Source: Bacteroidota bacterium (GTDB lineage: Bacteria; Bacteroidota; Ignavibacteria; Palsa-1295). From it: DNA of 35,249 nt. Positions 25,801 through 34,300 of this stretch are shown here, piece after piece. The position numbers were made by a program, and so were the translations under genes. The notes beneath the pieces were generated by a model. That model was given only the letters and a program-made list of their open reading frames with translations. It did no database searches and was not told the DNA's origin. Location of the stretch: the NCBI GenBank assembly GCA_021825235.1, contig JAKAIL010000006.1, forward strand, positions 1-35,249. The letters run 5' to 3'. How positions within the stretch are numbered: position 1 is the first letter of the stretch; every line of letters begins with the position of its first letter.

Positions 25801-27147
25801 GCCTTTGTCCTTATTTCTGGCTATCCCGCCCAGTTTCTGGTTACGATCGGACCGCTTGCGCAGGGGACCGAACCGGGAACCGTTGGAGCGGAATTTTCAG
25901 GTCAGGCAGCAACGCTTCTGTACGGATCTCACACCGGAGCCGATGATTATGCTGGGTTCAATCAAATGGGGGGCAATACCGAAGCACAAGTCAAATTGGA
26001 TGATGATGGAAGCCAGGATGCTCAACCGGTTTTTGGCTTGCCAAATAGCAAGCCATTTCCCCAGCCATGCACCGGCGAAACCATGAACGGCGATTATGGG
26101 GAAAACGTCTTTACCGCCCCCACTAACGCTTACCAGTTTGAAGCCAACAGTTCAACTACCTATCAATTGGACTATTCGCTGACTGAAAATCAATGGCATC
26201 CGACCAGCATTGCAAATACACCATCGAATTGCTGGCACTTTAATTCCGATGCTGGTATGCACAATGTAAGTTACCTGGATATCGGCGATGGCTCTGCGAC
26301 GGGTTCCTTTATTTGCAGCGCAAGTGGCAAATATTATACAAAAAAGAAGGACGGCACACCGCTTTCTGTGCTCGATAACAGGAACCCATACAATCCAACC
26401 GACACTCAATGGCTTTATTTCGAAGCATTACCGTGGATTGGCATAAATAATCAGTTCGCACTCGATACTATGCGGATGTTTGTAGAACGGTTCCCAAGTT
26501 ATCGTCCGCTTATTCCCGCGGCTTTCAATTTCACTGCACAAATTGTCGCACGAATGGCCGATACAGGCGTTTACATCGAAAAGCAACCCTGGATCGATCA
26601 GTATAACTGGGCAGTAAGCATCTACACCAACGATACAGAAAGCTGGTATCACATGCAGGTATTTTTTGCGATGGGAAACGCAGCGCAAATGTTCAGCCGG
26701 AATTTGGCAGTGAACATCTCCTGGAATATGATACGCTTATTCCCGTGGACCTATAGCACCGATTCAGGGATTATCACAGAAATTCGTGGCTATCAAAAGG
26801 AAATTCCCGAAGACACTACGCCGTTCTACATTATGCAGGTTCCTCCTGTTCCGTATGGGTCGAACGCGGTAACGGCTTCGGCTCCGCAAGGCATTTCACT
26901 TTCTGCGGTTCCCAATCCGGCAAATGGAGAGCTCACTGCAATTGTGAACACGACGTTTTCCGCACCGGCGGAATTGGAACTCTTCGACGATCTCGGTAAC
27001 CGGGTACAACGGCTGCCCTCGCCGCGACTCGAAATGGGAAACAATCGATTTAATTTCGATTGCTCGGCACTTCCGGCTGGAAATTATTTCCTGCGCCTTG
27101 CGGCATCGAATACCGTGAAGACGGTGAGCGTCACCATCCAACATTAA
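22897..27147 (+). CDS. Giant secreted beta-rich protein with T9SS domain, family not recognised
   Basis: 1416 residues from ATG 22897; the frame is open back to TTG 22741, but those residues do not look coding. The N-terminus has a long polar stretch (~35 residues) before a hydrophobic segment ending in ALVGARA-Q, an extended signal peptide. Residues ~60-560 are beta-rich with Gly/Asn turns. Residues ~600-1000 have spaced N-N-I and N-x-F units (IDITNNIILY, INIDGNTFADD, VDVTDNYIGGYG) like the coils of a right-handed parallel beta-helix. A Cys motif, C-T-G-E-T-x-x-G-D-x-G-x-N, occurs twice, at C600 and C1058. The end is a T9SS type A domain (VPNPANGELTAIVN ... LPAGNYFLRLA). I do not recognise the family. 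The next gene starts 3 bases after the stop. Confidence 0.8.
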   Translation: MKKTCLVTTDHSQGSYFVSGWFRTRQFRNPKCFIHRALLTLTILTFALVGARAQYFDATTQPTIAWNGGDFTWDEACSNLGQFVVAASTTTVRLVGNSASVEASAGSISCSADADYDGDGDWTPDPAVATNHSSNVGIAYVSNSADHLTLYMNVILLNNSTGSAPGDGKISILNNLMSSSLPSPQVQWSLPKDRNGNLLGVENISVAMDPQFMYIAYMVEGSPGWNYYYAVVSLGENPQLVNGPVLIMTPPTNGGGIAVGNARPTVACNRWQYSHDNGVIAFTYQNTGGRFQPAIVYPDDGPGSASNITEPPTPTECLWVRAVDYDNQPGSGNPIPERHYFYAYQNLPTYAGTDLLSTDNAGTVWGPVTTTLQLYSPGGVYVPSPGVGDGYINHNVYCDYVDIETGVQTLRILGQQCTINQLVASGGFFSIFSLGCNQMGTVIPFNNGGAPQMWRGFWPFRTDIAENTLATGLCKVEPNVNLAIQGVGVGTAADLAALRSDTLRIYAESNIAPAQMFQFANINPPGPPPALWAGEHPSNNLDVDPVQARGEIILDNGADVDFGGAEQPPLAGAILQARSDGSIDYNGAIFNNEDADLIGCTGETRSGDESGNTRGFWWMNKPLSFDQSATQGGDVSVTHGIYAGSTFGGVKGQIFFYPESATNVPFLTISGQGSGMNFDSTWVWLWSTNNSQFVDQIWAEDANDGHGPPSNFIFTNGEIINQKDQNNGYFMSGSRFENRPTNPGSAAALQIKGLDNIDITNNIILYTQFNITNPVTTVKFNSNRTENIQNLIDLKWTNPSQFGGQINIDGNTFADDWPFGSGNLSDASQTIIFDGITVPVSDQWMVHCDGNIFYNHSAPDGGTDLYNPNSTAVLIKNGADVDVTDNYIGGYGTAIDNQILTNAYAFYCNNFIFQSDACPPRGIGILEENYPGAVYPKLNTTADLAVGYWAKGTNASTPIANQFGSNNSAFVLISGYPAQFLVTIGPLAQGTEPGTVGAEFSGQAATLLYGSHTGADDYAGFNQMGGNTEAQVKLDDDGSQDAQPVFGLPNSKPFPQPCTGETMNGDYGENVFTAPTNAYQFEANSSTTYQLDYSLTENQWHPTSIANTPSNCWHFNSDAGMHNVSYLDIGDGSATGSFICSASGKYYTKKKDGTPLSVLDNRNPYNPTDTQWLYFEALPWIGINNQFALDTMRMFVERFPSYRPLIPAAFNFTAQIVARMADTGVYIEKQPWIDQYNWAVSIYTNDTESWYHMQVFFAMGNAAQMFSRNLAVNISWNMIRLFPWTYSTDSGIITEIRGYQKEIPEDTTPFYIMQVPPVPYGSNAVTASAPQGISLSAVPNPANGELTAIVNTTFSAPAELELFDDLGNRVQRLPSPRLEMGNNRFNFDCSALPAGNYFLRLAASNTVKTVSVTIQH

Positions 27148-27150
27148 GCC

Positions 27151-28356
27151 ATGAAATTAGCTCTGCCTTTTCTGATTTTCTGCGCGCTCGCGCCATCTGC
27201 GGGCGCGCAGTGGGTGAAAATATATGAGTCGGGCGACGGTTCCACGACTTCCATGCTCGTTGAGGATTCCGATGTATTTGTGGGAGTAGTCGGTGGGCTT
27301 TTCGTAACATCTGACAATGGAGATTATTGGACCGCAATCGACGCCAACCTTCCTTACAATTATGGTATAGAAGCACTTACGGAAATGGGCGAGACGATCA
27401 TTGCGGGTGGTGGTAATGGCGGTGCAATTTTTCGTTATGTAAAAAGCGATACCGGGTGGGTTTCCTACGGCGATACAATCCCCGGCGCATATGTGCTTTC
27501 GCTAATGTCTGAAGGCAGTAAGCTCTTTGCAGGGACCTTCACAGATACTTACCGTTCAACCGACTCGGGGCATTCGTGGAAGCTTTTGCCCTCCGCGCCG
27601 CACTATGTCGAAGATTTCGGAATATTCGATTCAGATGTTCTTGCCTCTGTCCGGGATAGCGGCGTTTATCGTTCGTCGGACGCGGGTTCCAGTTGGAATC
27701 GCTTCAATACCGGCCTTGGAAGAGACTCTAATTTCGTTTCTGCTTTTTTTGAATTCGGTAGAACTCTTTTGGCTGGAGCCGGCGGCGATGTCTTCAAATA
27801 CGATAGGAATGACTCTTCATGGATCAAACTGGATTCCAATCTTTTCCCTTTTGCTTATATAAGGGATTTTATTGCCGTCGGCCCCAATCTTTTTATGGGC
27901 ACTGATGGTGCTGGTGTTTGGCTTTCGAGAGACTCCGGCTTAAGCTGGGATTCCGTCAATACTGGTTTAAGTTATCCCAGCATCGGGGCAATTTGTGCTG
28001 ATGCTAAGTACATTTTTGCTGGAGATTATAAGGGCGATATCTGGCGCCGTCCACTCGCCGACTTTAATCAATCCAGTATCCGCACAACTTCCACTTTGGC
28101 GAATGAAATGTGGACATTCCCCAATCCGGCTTCGGAGTCACTGAATGTTTCCTTCACTTTGCCACATGCGGGGCAAACCCTTATTCTCATTTACGATGAG
28201 ACTGGCAACTCCGTAAAATCCATTGTAAATGGGCAACGCGGAGCCGGTGCCAATCAAGCCAAGGTCTCGCTGGTTGACATGCCGAGCGGGCATTACTTTG
28301 TCCGGCTCGCATCCGGTGGCGATGTGATAACCAAGGAGCTAATCGTGCAGCATTAG
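27151..28356 (+). CDS. Secreted Asp-box beta-propeller (Ycf48/sortilin-like) with T9SS domain
   Basis: 401 residues. Signal peptide MKLALPFLIFCALAPSAGA, cleaved before Q. The body has propeller repeats with Asp-box forms: TSDNGDYW, STDSGHSW, SSDAGSSW and SRDSGLSW, each preceded by a short 'gvyrS' strand (GVYRSSD, DTYRSTD, GVWLSRD). The last ~80 residues are a T9SS type A domain (WTFPNPASESLNVSFTL ... MPSGHYFVRLA ... ELIVQH). It starts 3 bases after the preceding giant gene, so the two are one operon and may act together. No catalytic residues are evident; a binding or scaffold role is possible. Confidence 0.85.
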   Translation: MKLALPFLIFCALAPSAGAQWVKIYESGDGSTTSMLVEDSDVFVGVVGGLFVTSDNGDYWTAIDANLPYNYGIEALTEMGETIIAGGGNGGAIFRYVKSDTGWVSYGDTIPGAYVLSLMSEGSKLFAGTFTDTYRSTDSGHSWKLLPSAPHYVEDFGIFDSDVLASVRDSGVYRSSDAGSSWNRFNTGLGRDSNFVSAFFEFGRTLLAGAGGDVFKYDRNDSSWIKLDSNLFPFAYIRDFIAVGPNLFMGTDGAGVWLSRDSGLSWDSVNTGLSYPSIGAICADAKYIFAGDYKGDIWRRPLADFNQSSIRTTSTLANEMWTFPNPASESLNVSFTLPHAGQTLILIYDETGNSVKSIVNGQRGAGANQAKVSLVDMPSGHYFVRLASGGDVITKELIVQH

Positions 28357-28381
28357 GTCTCTGATGCATGAAAGATTCTGC

Positions 28382-28415
28382 AAGCCCCGCTAGTTTTGGG
28401 CGGGGCTTCCTTTTT
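28382..28415 (+). terminator. Rho-independent terminator
   Basis: The stem AAGCCCCGC / GCGGGGCTT (9 bp) with a 9-base loop is followed by CCTTTTTC, 25 bases after the stop at 28356. It separates the secreted-protein operon from the ClpB-like gene. Confidence 0.85.
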
Positions 28416-28437
28416 CAAAAATATTCTTTGAAAGTTC

Positions 28438-28466
28438 TTGACCGGCCATAATTACATCCGTATATT
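28438..28466 (+). promoter_or_regulatory. Sigma-70-type promoter for the truncated clpB gene
   Basis: TTGACC (28438-28443) and TATATT (28461-28466) are separated by exactly 17 bases, close to the consensus for a housekeeping promoter. It lies just past the terminator at 28415, with transcription expected to start near 28473. This leaves a leader of roughly 200 bases before the ClpB-like start codon. Confidence 0.6.
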
Positions 28467-28599
28467 AGCATCCGCTTATATGGGCACCATGCCGGGTAAT
28501 GGGATGGATTATGAATGATGAGATTCGAAAAATTTCATACTGAATGTGCCTTTCAAGAGGAATGAGAAAAATGAAAACAAAACGCAATTGCGAGACTTC

Positions 28600-28647
28600 C
28601 GTCTGTGTGGCGAGGAGATAGACCCCGTAGAATACGCCCCACAGACG
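28600..28647 (+). promoter_or_regulatory. Leader hairpin upstream of the ClpB-like gene
   Basis: CGTCTGTGTGGCG (28600-28612) pairs with CGCCCCACAGACG (28635-28647): 13 bp with one mismatch, 22-base loop. It lies 34 bases before the ATG and has no T run, so it may be a regulatory leader structure rather than a terminator. Confidence 0.4.
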
Positions 28648-28681
28648 CATTTCTTTCCGCCGCCAATTGTTTTGAGTGCCT

Positions 28682-30022
28682 ATGGCAAAACTCAACCAGG
28701 CAACCGAAACGCGCTTAAAGGAAATTGACAAAGAGCTGGCGGAGCTTCAGGAGAAGCGGACGCAGCTTCGCTCGCATTGGGACCACGAAAAAGGCCTTAT
28801 CAAAAGCATTCGCGGCGAGCGCGAGGAGATCGAGCAGCTTCGCACGCAGGCCGAGCAGGTCGAGCGCCAGGGCGATTTGGGCAAGGTCGCCGAGATTCGG
28901 TACGGGCGCATTCCACAGATCGAAAGCGATCTCAAAGCAAAGCAGGACGAGCTGGAGAAGCTCCAGAAAGACCACCAGATGCTCAAGGAAGTGGTCGGCC
29001 CGGAAGATATTGCGGAAGTTGTTGCGAAGTGGACTGGCATCCCCGTGGCCCGAATGCTGGAAAGCGAGCGGGAGAAGCTGCTTAAAATGGAAGACCGCCT
29101 GCACGAGCGCGTCGTTGGGCAGGACGAAGCGGTTACCGCTGTGGCGAATGCCATCCGTCGTTCCCGCGCCGGCATGCAGGACCGGAACCGTCCCATAGGG
29201 AGCTTTATCTTCTTGGGTTCCACCGGTGTCGGCAAAACGGAATTGGCCCGATCGCTCGCGGAGTTCCTCTTCGACGATGAGCACGCGATGGTGAGGATAG
29301 ACATGTCCGAGTACATGGAAAAGTTTTCGGTTTCCCGGCTCGTCGGTGCGCCGCCGGGATATGTGGGATATGAAGAAGGCGGCCAGCTTACCGAAGCCGT
29401 GCGGCGCCGGCCGTATAGCGTGGTGCTGTTGGACGAGATCGAGAAAGCGCATCCGGATGTGTTCAACATTCTGCTGCAAGTGCTGGACGATGGCCGCCTG
29501 ACCGATTCGCAGGGCCGGACGGTCGATTTCAAGAATACGATCATCATCATGACTTCGAACATCGGTTCCCATCTTATTACGGAGCAGATGCAGAAGATGA
29601 CCGAGTCCAATAAGGACCGGGTTCTGGCGAACTTGCGTCAGCTACTGCTGGCCGAGCTTCGGAAGACGATTCGTCCGGAGTTCCTTAACCGTGTCGATGA
29701 GATCGTGATGTTCGAGCCCATCAGCGAGGCCGATCTGCGGAAGATCGTGGATATTCAGGTTAACCGCGTCATCCAAATGACGGAGAAGAATGGCATTCAT
29801 CTTGAAGTCAGCAACGATGCGCGCGACTGGCTTGCCAAGAGCGGCTTCGATCCGGTGTATGGGGCGCGCCCCCTCAAGCGGGTCATACAAAAGGCGATTG
29901 TGGATCCGCTTTCTATTCGATTATTGGGTGGAGACATCACAGCGGGCGATACCGTGAAGGTGGACCATACGGAGACAGGGCAATATACATTCGAGAAACT
30001 TGGATCGGCCAATGAAACATGA
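28682..30022 (+). CDS. clpB: ClpB C-terminal half (partial M-domain plus second AAA+ domain)
   Basis: 446 residues against ~860 for full ClpB, the AAA+ disaggregase that works with DnaK. The protein begins inside the coiled-coil M-domain (RLKEIDKELAELQEKRTQL) and continues through WTGIPVARMLESEREKLL into the second AAA+ module: Walker A GSTGVGKT (~179; Ser replaces the usual Pro), pore loop GYVGYEEGG, Walker B VVLLDEIEKAHP, sensor 1 MTSNIG, Arg finger RPEFLNRVDE and sensor 2 GARPLKR. The N-domain, first AAA+ domain and first half of the M-domain are absent, and no other frame upstream encodes them; the upstream 270 bases hold a terminator and promoter instead. ATG 28682 is chosen (GTG 28676 is possible). 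The catalytic module looks intact. It overlaps the hydrolase gene by 11 bases. Confidence 0.85.
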   Translation: MAKLNQATETRLKEIDKELAELQEKRTQLRSHWDHEKGLIKSIRGEREEIEQLRTQAEQVERQGDLGKVAEIRYGRIPQIESDLKAKQDELEKLQKDHQMLKEVVGPEDIAEVVAKWTGIPVARMLESEREKLLKMEDRLHERVVGQDEAVTAVANAIRRSRAGMQDRNRPIGSFIFLGSTGVGKTELARSLAEFLFDDEHAMVRIDMSEYMEKFSVSRLVGAPPGYVGYEEGGQLTEAVRRRPYSVVLLDEIEKAHPDVFNILLQVLDDGRLTDSQGRTVDFKNTIIIMTSNIGSHLITEQMQKMTESNKDRVLANLRQLLLAELRKTIRPEFLNRVDEIVMFEPISEADLRKIVDIQVNRVIQMTEKNGIHLEVSNDARDWLAKSGFDPVYGARPLKRVIQKAIVDPLSIRLLGGDITAGDTVKVDHTETGQYTFEKLGSANET

Positions 30023-30893
30023 ACGCTTCGAGTTATACTCGCGGGAAGGCGAAATTCTTCGAGCTGACTTGCGTTACGTTCCGAGTGGCAGTCCGAAACC
30101 CGCGATAGTATTCCTTCACGGCTTTAAGGGCTTTAAGGATTGGGGGCCGTTTCCGACGATGCTCGAAGAGTTAGCGAAGGCTGGCTTTATAACGCTGGGC
30201 TTCAATTTCTCGCACAATGGTATCGGCGAGGACCTCATGACCTTCACCGAACTCGAGCGCTTCGCACGCAATACCTTTACGCGAGAGTTGGACGAGACGG
30301 ACGATGTGCTCCATGCTTTGGTGCTTTCCGAGAAAGTTCCGCTGCCGGCGGAAGAATTCGATCGCGATGCGATCGGACTGATGGGACATTCGCGCGGCGC
30401 ATCGCTTGCGATCCTGGTGGCATCGCAATCGAGCCTCGTTCGAGCGGTCGTCGGGCTTTCCCCGGTGAGCGATTTCAATCGCTTTAGCGAGCGCCAGATC
30501 GAACTGTGGAAGCAAGATGGGCACCTAGCGGTCCAGAACCAGCGGACCAATCAGGAGATGCGGTTAAATGTGAGCCTGCTGGAAGATTTGGAATTGAATG
30601 GCGAACGGCTGGATATTTTATCCGCCGCTCGGAAACTGGTCCGGCAGGAAAAGCCGCTGCTACTCATCACCGGCGAGCAGGACTTGACAACTCGGCCCGA
30701 AGAGGCCGAGGCAATTGCTACCGCCGCCGATGGGCCTTTCACGGAGTTGCGCCTTATCCCGAACACAGGCCATACGTTCGGCACGGAGCATCCCTTTAAG
30801 GGAATAACGCCGGCCTTTCGTAGGGTTTTGCGGCTTACAGAAGGATTTTTGGAGCAGTATCTCATCCACGATCAGATTCCCCGGCAGCCATAA
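30012..30893 (+). CDS. Alpha/beta hydrolase
   Basis: 293 residues, no signal peptide, cytoplasmic. Oxyanion-side motif FLHGFKGFKDWG; nucleophile elbow GLMGHSRGAS (Ser); acid region LLITGEQDLTTRPEEA; catalytic His in PNTGHTFGTEHP. The layout matches the serine-aminopeptidase/dienelactone-hydrolase-like esterase group. The substrate is unknown. ATG 30012 lies inside the last codons of the ClpB-like gene (TTG 30000 is also in frame), so it is probably translated from the same message. Residues ~160-205 (FNRFSERQIELWKQDG) would form the cap over the active site. Confidence 0.85.
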   Translation: MKHERFELYSREGEILRADLRYVPSGSPKPAIVFLHGFKGFKDWGPFPTMLEELAKAGFITLGFNFSHNGIGEDLMTFTELERFARNTFTRELDETDDVLHALVLSEKVPLPAEEFDRDAIGLMGHSRGASLAILVASQSSLVRAVVGLSPVSDFNRFSERQIELWKQDGHLAVQNQRTNQEMRLNVSLLEDLELNGERLDILSAARKLVRQEKPLLLITGEQDLTTRPEEAEAIATAADGPFTELRLIPNTGHTFGTEHPFKGITPAFRRVLRLTEGFLEQYLIHDQIPRQP

Positions 30894-30942
30894 ATAGCAC
30901 GAACGCTCGGAACTGAGCATTCGAATCTCTTCGTTAGGGACG

Positions 30943-30958
30943 CCCGCTGAAGCGGGTT
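30943..30958. repeat. Short GC-rich palindrome
   Basis: The sequence around 30943-30958 contains CCCGCT-GAA-GCGGG, a small hairpin. It is close to the larger inverted repeat at 30986-31111 and is of the same style as intergenic REP sequences. It may also help end transcription of the hydrolase operon, although no T run follows. Confidence 0.4.
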
Positions 30959-30985
30959 AGGAGTGAGAATAATATTAAGGAAACT

Positions 30986-31111
30986 CTGATTAAGTTTGGA
31001 TTCCCGCATTCGCGGGAATGACAGAAATGGAGATCATGGCGCAAAGCGCAAAAAACGACATCTTCCTGTCATTCCCGCGAAGGCGGGAATCCCAGATTCA
31101 GACTTAATCAG
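30986..31111. repeat. REP/MITE-like inverted repeat pair
   Basis: The left arm (30986-31024) starts CTGATTAAGT and contains ATTCCCGCATTCGCGGGAAT then GACAG. The right arm (31066-31111) is its reverse complement with a small 8-base gap and point differences (CTGTC, ATTCCCGCGAAGGCGGGAAT, ending CTTAATCAG). The centre is 41 bases. Each arm is itself a hairpin, as in paired REP (BIME) elements or a small MITE. It lies in the spacer just upstream of a tRNA gene. Only one copy is in this window. Confidence 0.7.
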
Positions 31112-31148
31112 AAATTCGTTAATTCTTCATTCTTAATTTTAATTAAGC

Positions 31149-31221
31149 GCCACCCTAGCTCAGTTGGTAGAGCAGCTGATTCGTAATCAGCAGGTCACCG
31201 GTTCAAGTCCGGTGGGTGGCT
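31149..31221 (+). tRNA. tRNA-Thr (anticodon CGT)
   Basis: Full cloverleaf: acceptor GCCACCC / GGGTGGC, D arm GCTC-AGTTGGTA-GAGC, anticodon stem GCTGA / TCAGC with loop TTCGTAA (anticodon CGT, reads ACG), variable AGGTC, T arm ACCGG-TTCAAGT-CCGGT, discriminator T. The 3' CCA is not encoded. A weak hairpin GTGAC-GTTA-GTCAC with CTTTT about 25 bases further on may end the transcript. Confidence 0.95.
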
Positions 31222-31307
31222 CAGGAAATGAAGTGTTGGGATCCGTGACGTTAGTCACCTTTTGCGGGGTAACCGTCCTCGATTTTTCCCGTAAAAGTTA
31301 CACGGAG

Positions 31308-31335
31308 TTGACGGGTTTCACCCGTCAGATATTGC
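31308..31335 (+). promoter_or_regulatory. Possible promoter with overlapping palindrome before kgd
   Basis: TTGACG (31308-31313) and TATTGC (31330-31335) are 16 bases apart. The perfect palindrome TGACGGGT-TTC-ACCCGTCA (31309-31327) covers the -35 box and spacer, a position where a repressor would block transcription. The -10 match is only fair. Confidence 0.35.
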
Positions 31336-31370
31336 AGCCCTTGGTGCTGCTATTTTATGGGAATACGCAC

Positions 31371-34300
31371 TTGTCGAACACCACCTATCCTGAATTAAGC
31401 GAGCAGCTTGTCGAAGAATTTGGCCCGAATGCGAGCTACGTAGAAACATTATTGGACCGCTACCTTTCGGCCCCGGACCTGGTCGATGAAAGCTGGGGAA
31501 GCTATTTTGCAGAACTGCTCGGCAAACTACCGCAAAATGGGAGATCGAACGTTCCAGCTCCTGTCATCGAGCAACCGAAGGTCCAAACGAAGCCGAAGAC
31601 AGTATCCTTTACCGATGGCCTTCCATTAGGGTCGAACCAGGAACTCCTTCGCGGCGGAGCAAAGAAAATTGTCGAGAATATGGAGCAGAGCCTCACGGTC
31701 CCCACCGCGACTTCCGTGCGGCTGGTTCCCGTGAAGCTCCTGGATGAGAACCGGCGCGTGATCAACGAGCACCTGGCTGCAGGGGGGAGAGGCAAAGTTT
31801 CCTATACCCACATTATCGCATGGGCTATCCTTCGCGCGCTGGACCGCTTTCCGCAGATGAATGACGGTCTGGCAATAACCCAGGAAGGACCGGCGAGGGT
31901 AAAGAGACCCGACATAAATTTTGGCGTTGCCGTGGATATCGAGCGAAAAGATGGTTCCAGGAGTCTGCTCGTGCCGAATATTAAAGGAGCGAACAAAAAG
32001 ACCTTCGCAGAATTTCTGTGGGCGTATGATGACATTGTGGCTCGCGCTCGTTCGGGCAAGCTGGAAATTCCGGATTTCGAGGGAACGACCATTTCTCTCA
32101 CGAACCCGGGCACGATCGGCACCGTAGGTTCCGTGCCACGCCTGATGGCTGGTCAGTCCATGATTGTTGCATCCGGCGCTATTGAATATCCGGCAGAATA
32201 TCAGGCGATGGCCCCGGAAGCGCTCTCGCAGCTTGGGGTCAGCAAGGTTGTCCAGATTTCCAATACCTACGATCATCGTTTAATTCAGGGAGCGGAATCC
32301 GGCGCCATGCTTGCGCAGGTTCACGAATTACTGCTCGGCAAAGACGAATTTTACGAGCGCATTTTCGGCGATCTCGAGATCCCTGTTCGACCGTTCCACT
32401 GGTCGCCAGATACGAACCCGGTGCTCCTTCCGGAACCGGCCCGGGAACGCCTGCAAATGAAGAAGCAGGCGGGCGTGCTCGACATGATCAATGCGTATCG
32501 GGTCCGAGGGCATTTGATTGCCAATCTCGACCCACTGCACGCTGTTGCGGTTAGTTACAATGCCGAACTCGATATTGAAACGTATGGCCTTACTATTTGG
32601 GATCTGGACCGCGAATTCGATACCGGCACGCTCGTTATTTCTGGCCCGCCAACCCTGCGCAAGATTTTAGAAACGCTTCGAAAAGCCTATTGCGGGACTG
32701 TTGGAGTGGAGTATCGCCATATCCAAAGCCGGGAAGAGAAACTATGGATACAGCAGCGTGTGGAAGGCCCACCGGAACCGGTCCCAACGGAAATACGCAA
32801 GCAAATTCTGTGGAAGCTGATTTCCGCCGAGCAGTTCGAGAAGTTTCTGCACACCAATTATCTTGGGCAGAAGCGCTTTTCGATTGAAGGTTCCGAGACG
32901 CTGATTCCCTTGCTGGACCAATTGGTGGAACGCGCTGCGGAGCAGGGTGCTGACGAAATAGTCTTTGGTATGTCGCACCGCGGGCGCCTGAATGCCATCG
33001 CCAATGTGCTGGGCCATTTTTGTGAGCGCATCTTTGCCGGATTCGAGGGAACGGTACATCCGGATTATCCAGCCGATGAGGCGGATGTGCGCTATCATTT
33101 AGGCGCGAACGGTTCTCGCGAAACGCGCGGGCGCATGCTTGCTCTAACTCTTGCCAACAATCCCAGCCATTTGGAATCTGTCGATCCAGTGATGGAAGGT
33201 ATGGTCCGGGCTAAGCAGGATAAGTTAACTTCCAACGCTGAATCGAAGGAAGTAGAGCCGGCTCGCCGGGAAAGCTGGAAGAAGATAATTCCCGTTCTCG
33301 TACATGGCGATGCCGCTTTTGCCGGTCAGGGCGTCGTAATGGAAACATTAAATCTCTCGAATCTGCGTGGCTACCGCGTTGGTGGAACGATACATATCGT
33401 GGTCAATAACCAAATTGGTTTTACGACGAGTCCGGAGTTTGGTCGCTCCACGGTCTATTCTACCGATATTGCGCGGTTAACGCAGTCGCCGATCTTCCAT
33501 GTGAATGGCGACGATCCCGATGCCGCGTATCGAACGCTTATCGTTGCGTTCGATTATCGCGAGAAGTTCCATAAGGACGTCGTAGTTGATCTCATTGGGT
33601 TCCGGCGTTTGGGCCACAATGAAACCGACGAGCCAAGCTATACTCAGCCACTCATGTATTCGCGAGTCAAGCTCCATCCCGGTGTGCGTGAGATTTATTC
33701 TAAGCGGCTGATCAAGGACAGTGTCTATTCCGAAGCCGAGGTAAATGCGCTAATCGAAGAGAGAAAACGAAGGTATTCAATCGCTCTGGAAGGCGCTAAG
33801 AAGATTGCTGCAAGCCAAAAGAAACCCAATTCGATTCCTGCTTCCGTTCCAGAAGCGGACGGTTCGGAGGTTATTGACACCGGAATTAATCGTGAAATGA
33901 TTTCTTCCATCGCGCAGCAAATAACGATTGTGCCGCCCGGCTTTCATCTCAATCCCAAAATGGTGAGCCAGCTTGCACGACGCACGAAGATGGGAGAGGG
34001 TTCCGTTCCGGCAGATTGGGCCTTCGGGGAAGCGCTTGCGTTCGGTTCCCTTGTATTGGAAGGTACTCATGTACGACTAAGTGGTCAGGATTCCGGCCGT
34101 GGAACGTTCAGCCAGCGCCACGCCGTCCGCTACGATATTGAAACGGGGGAAGCATGGGCACCCCTCGCGCATCTTCAAGGTGCTCGTGCTCGCTTCGAGG
34201 TGCTCGATAGCTCGCTCTCCGAACTTGGTGTGCTGGGCTTTGAGTATGGATATTCCATAATTGCACAGGACGATCTCGTGATCTGGGAGGCCCAGTTTGG

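Noticed and set aside
28546-28728. Short plus-strand frame overlapping the ClpB start, as a possible frameshifted first half of ClpB
   Set aside because: Its translation has no resemblance to ClpB M-domain or NBD1 sequence, so the gene is truncated, not frameshifted.
31164-31370. N-terminal extension of the Kgd frame starting inside the tRNA gene
   Set aside because: Its first part would translate tRNA sequence; the family N-terminus begins around 31371.
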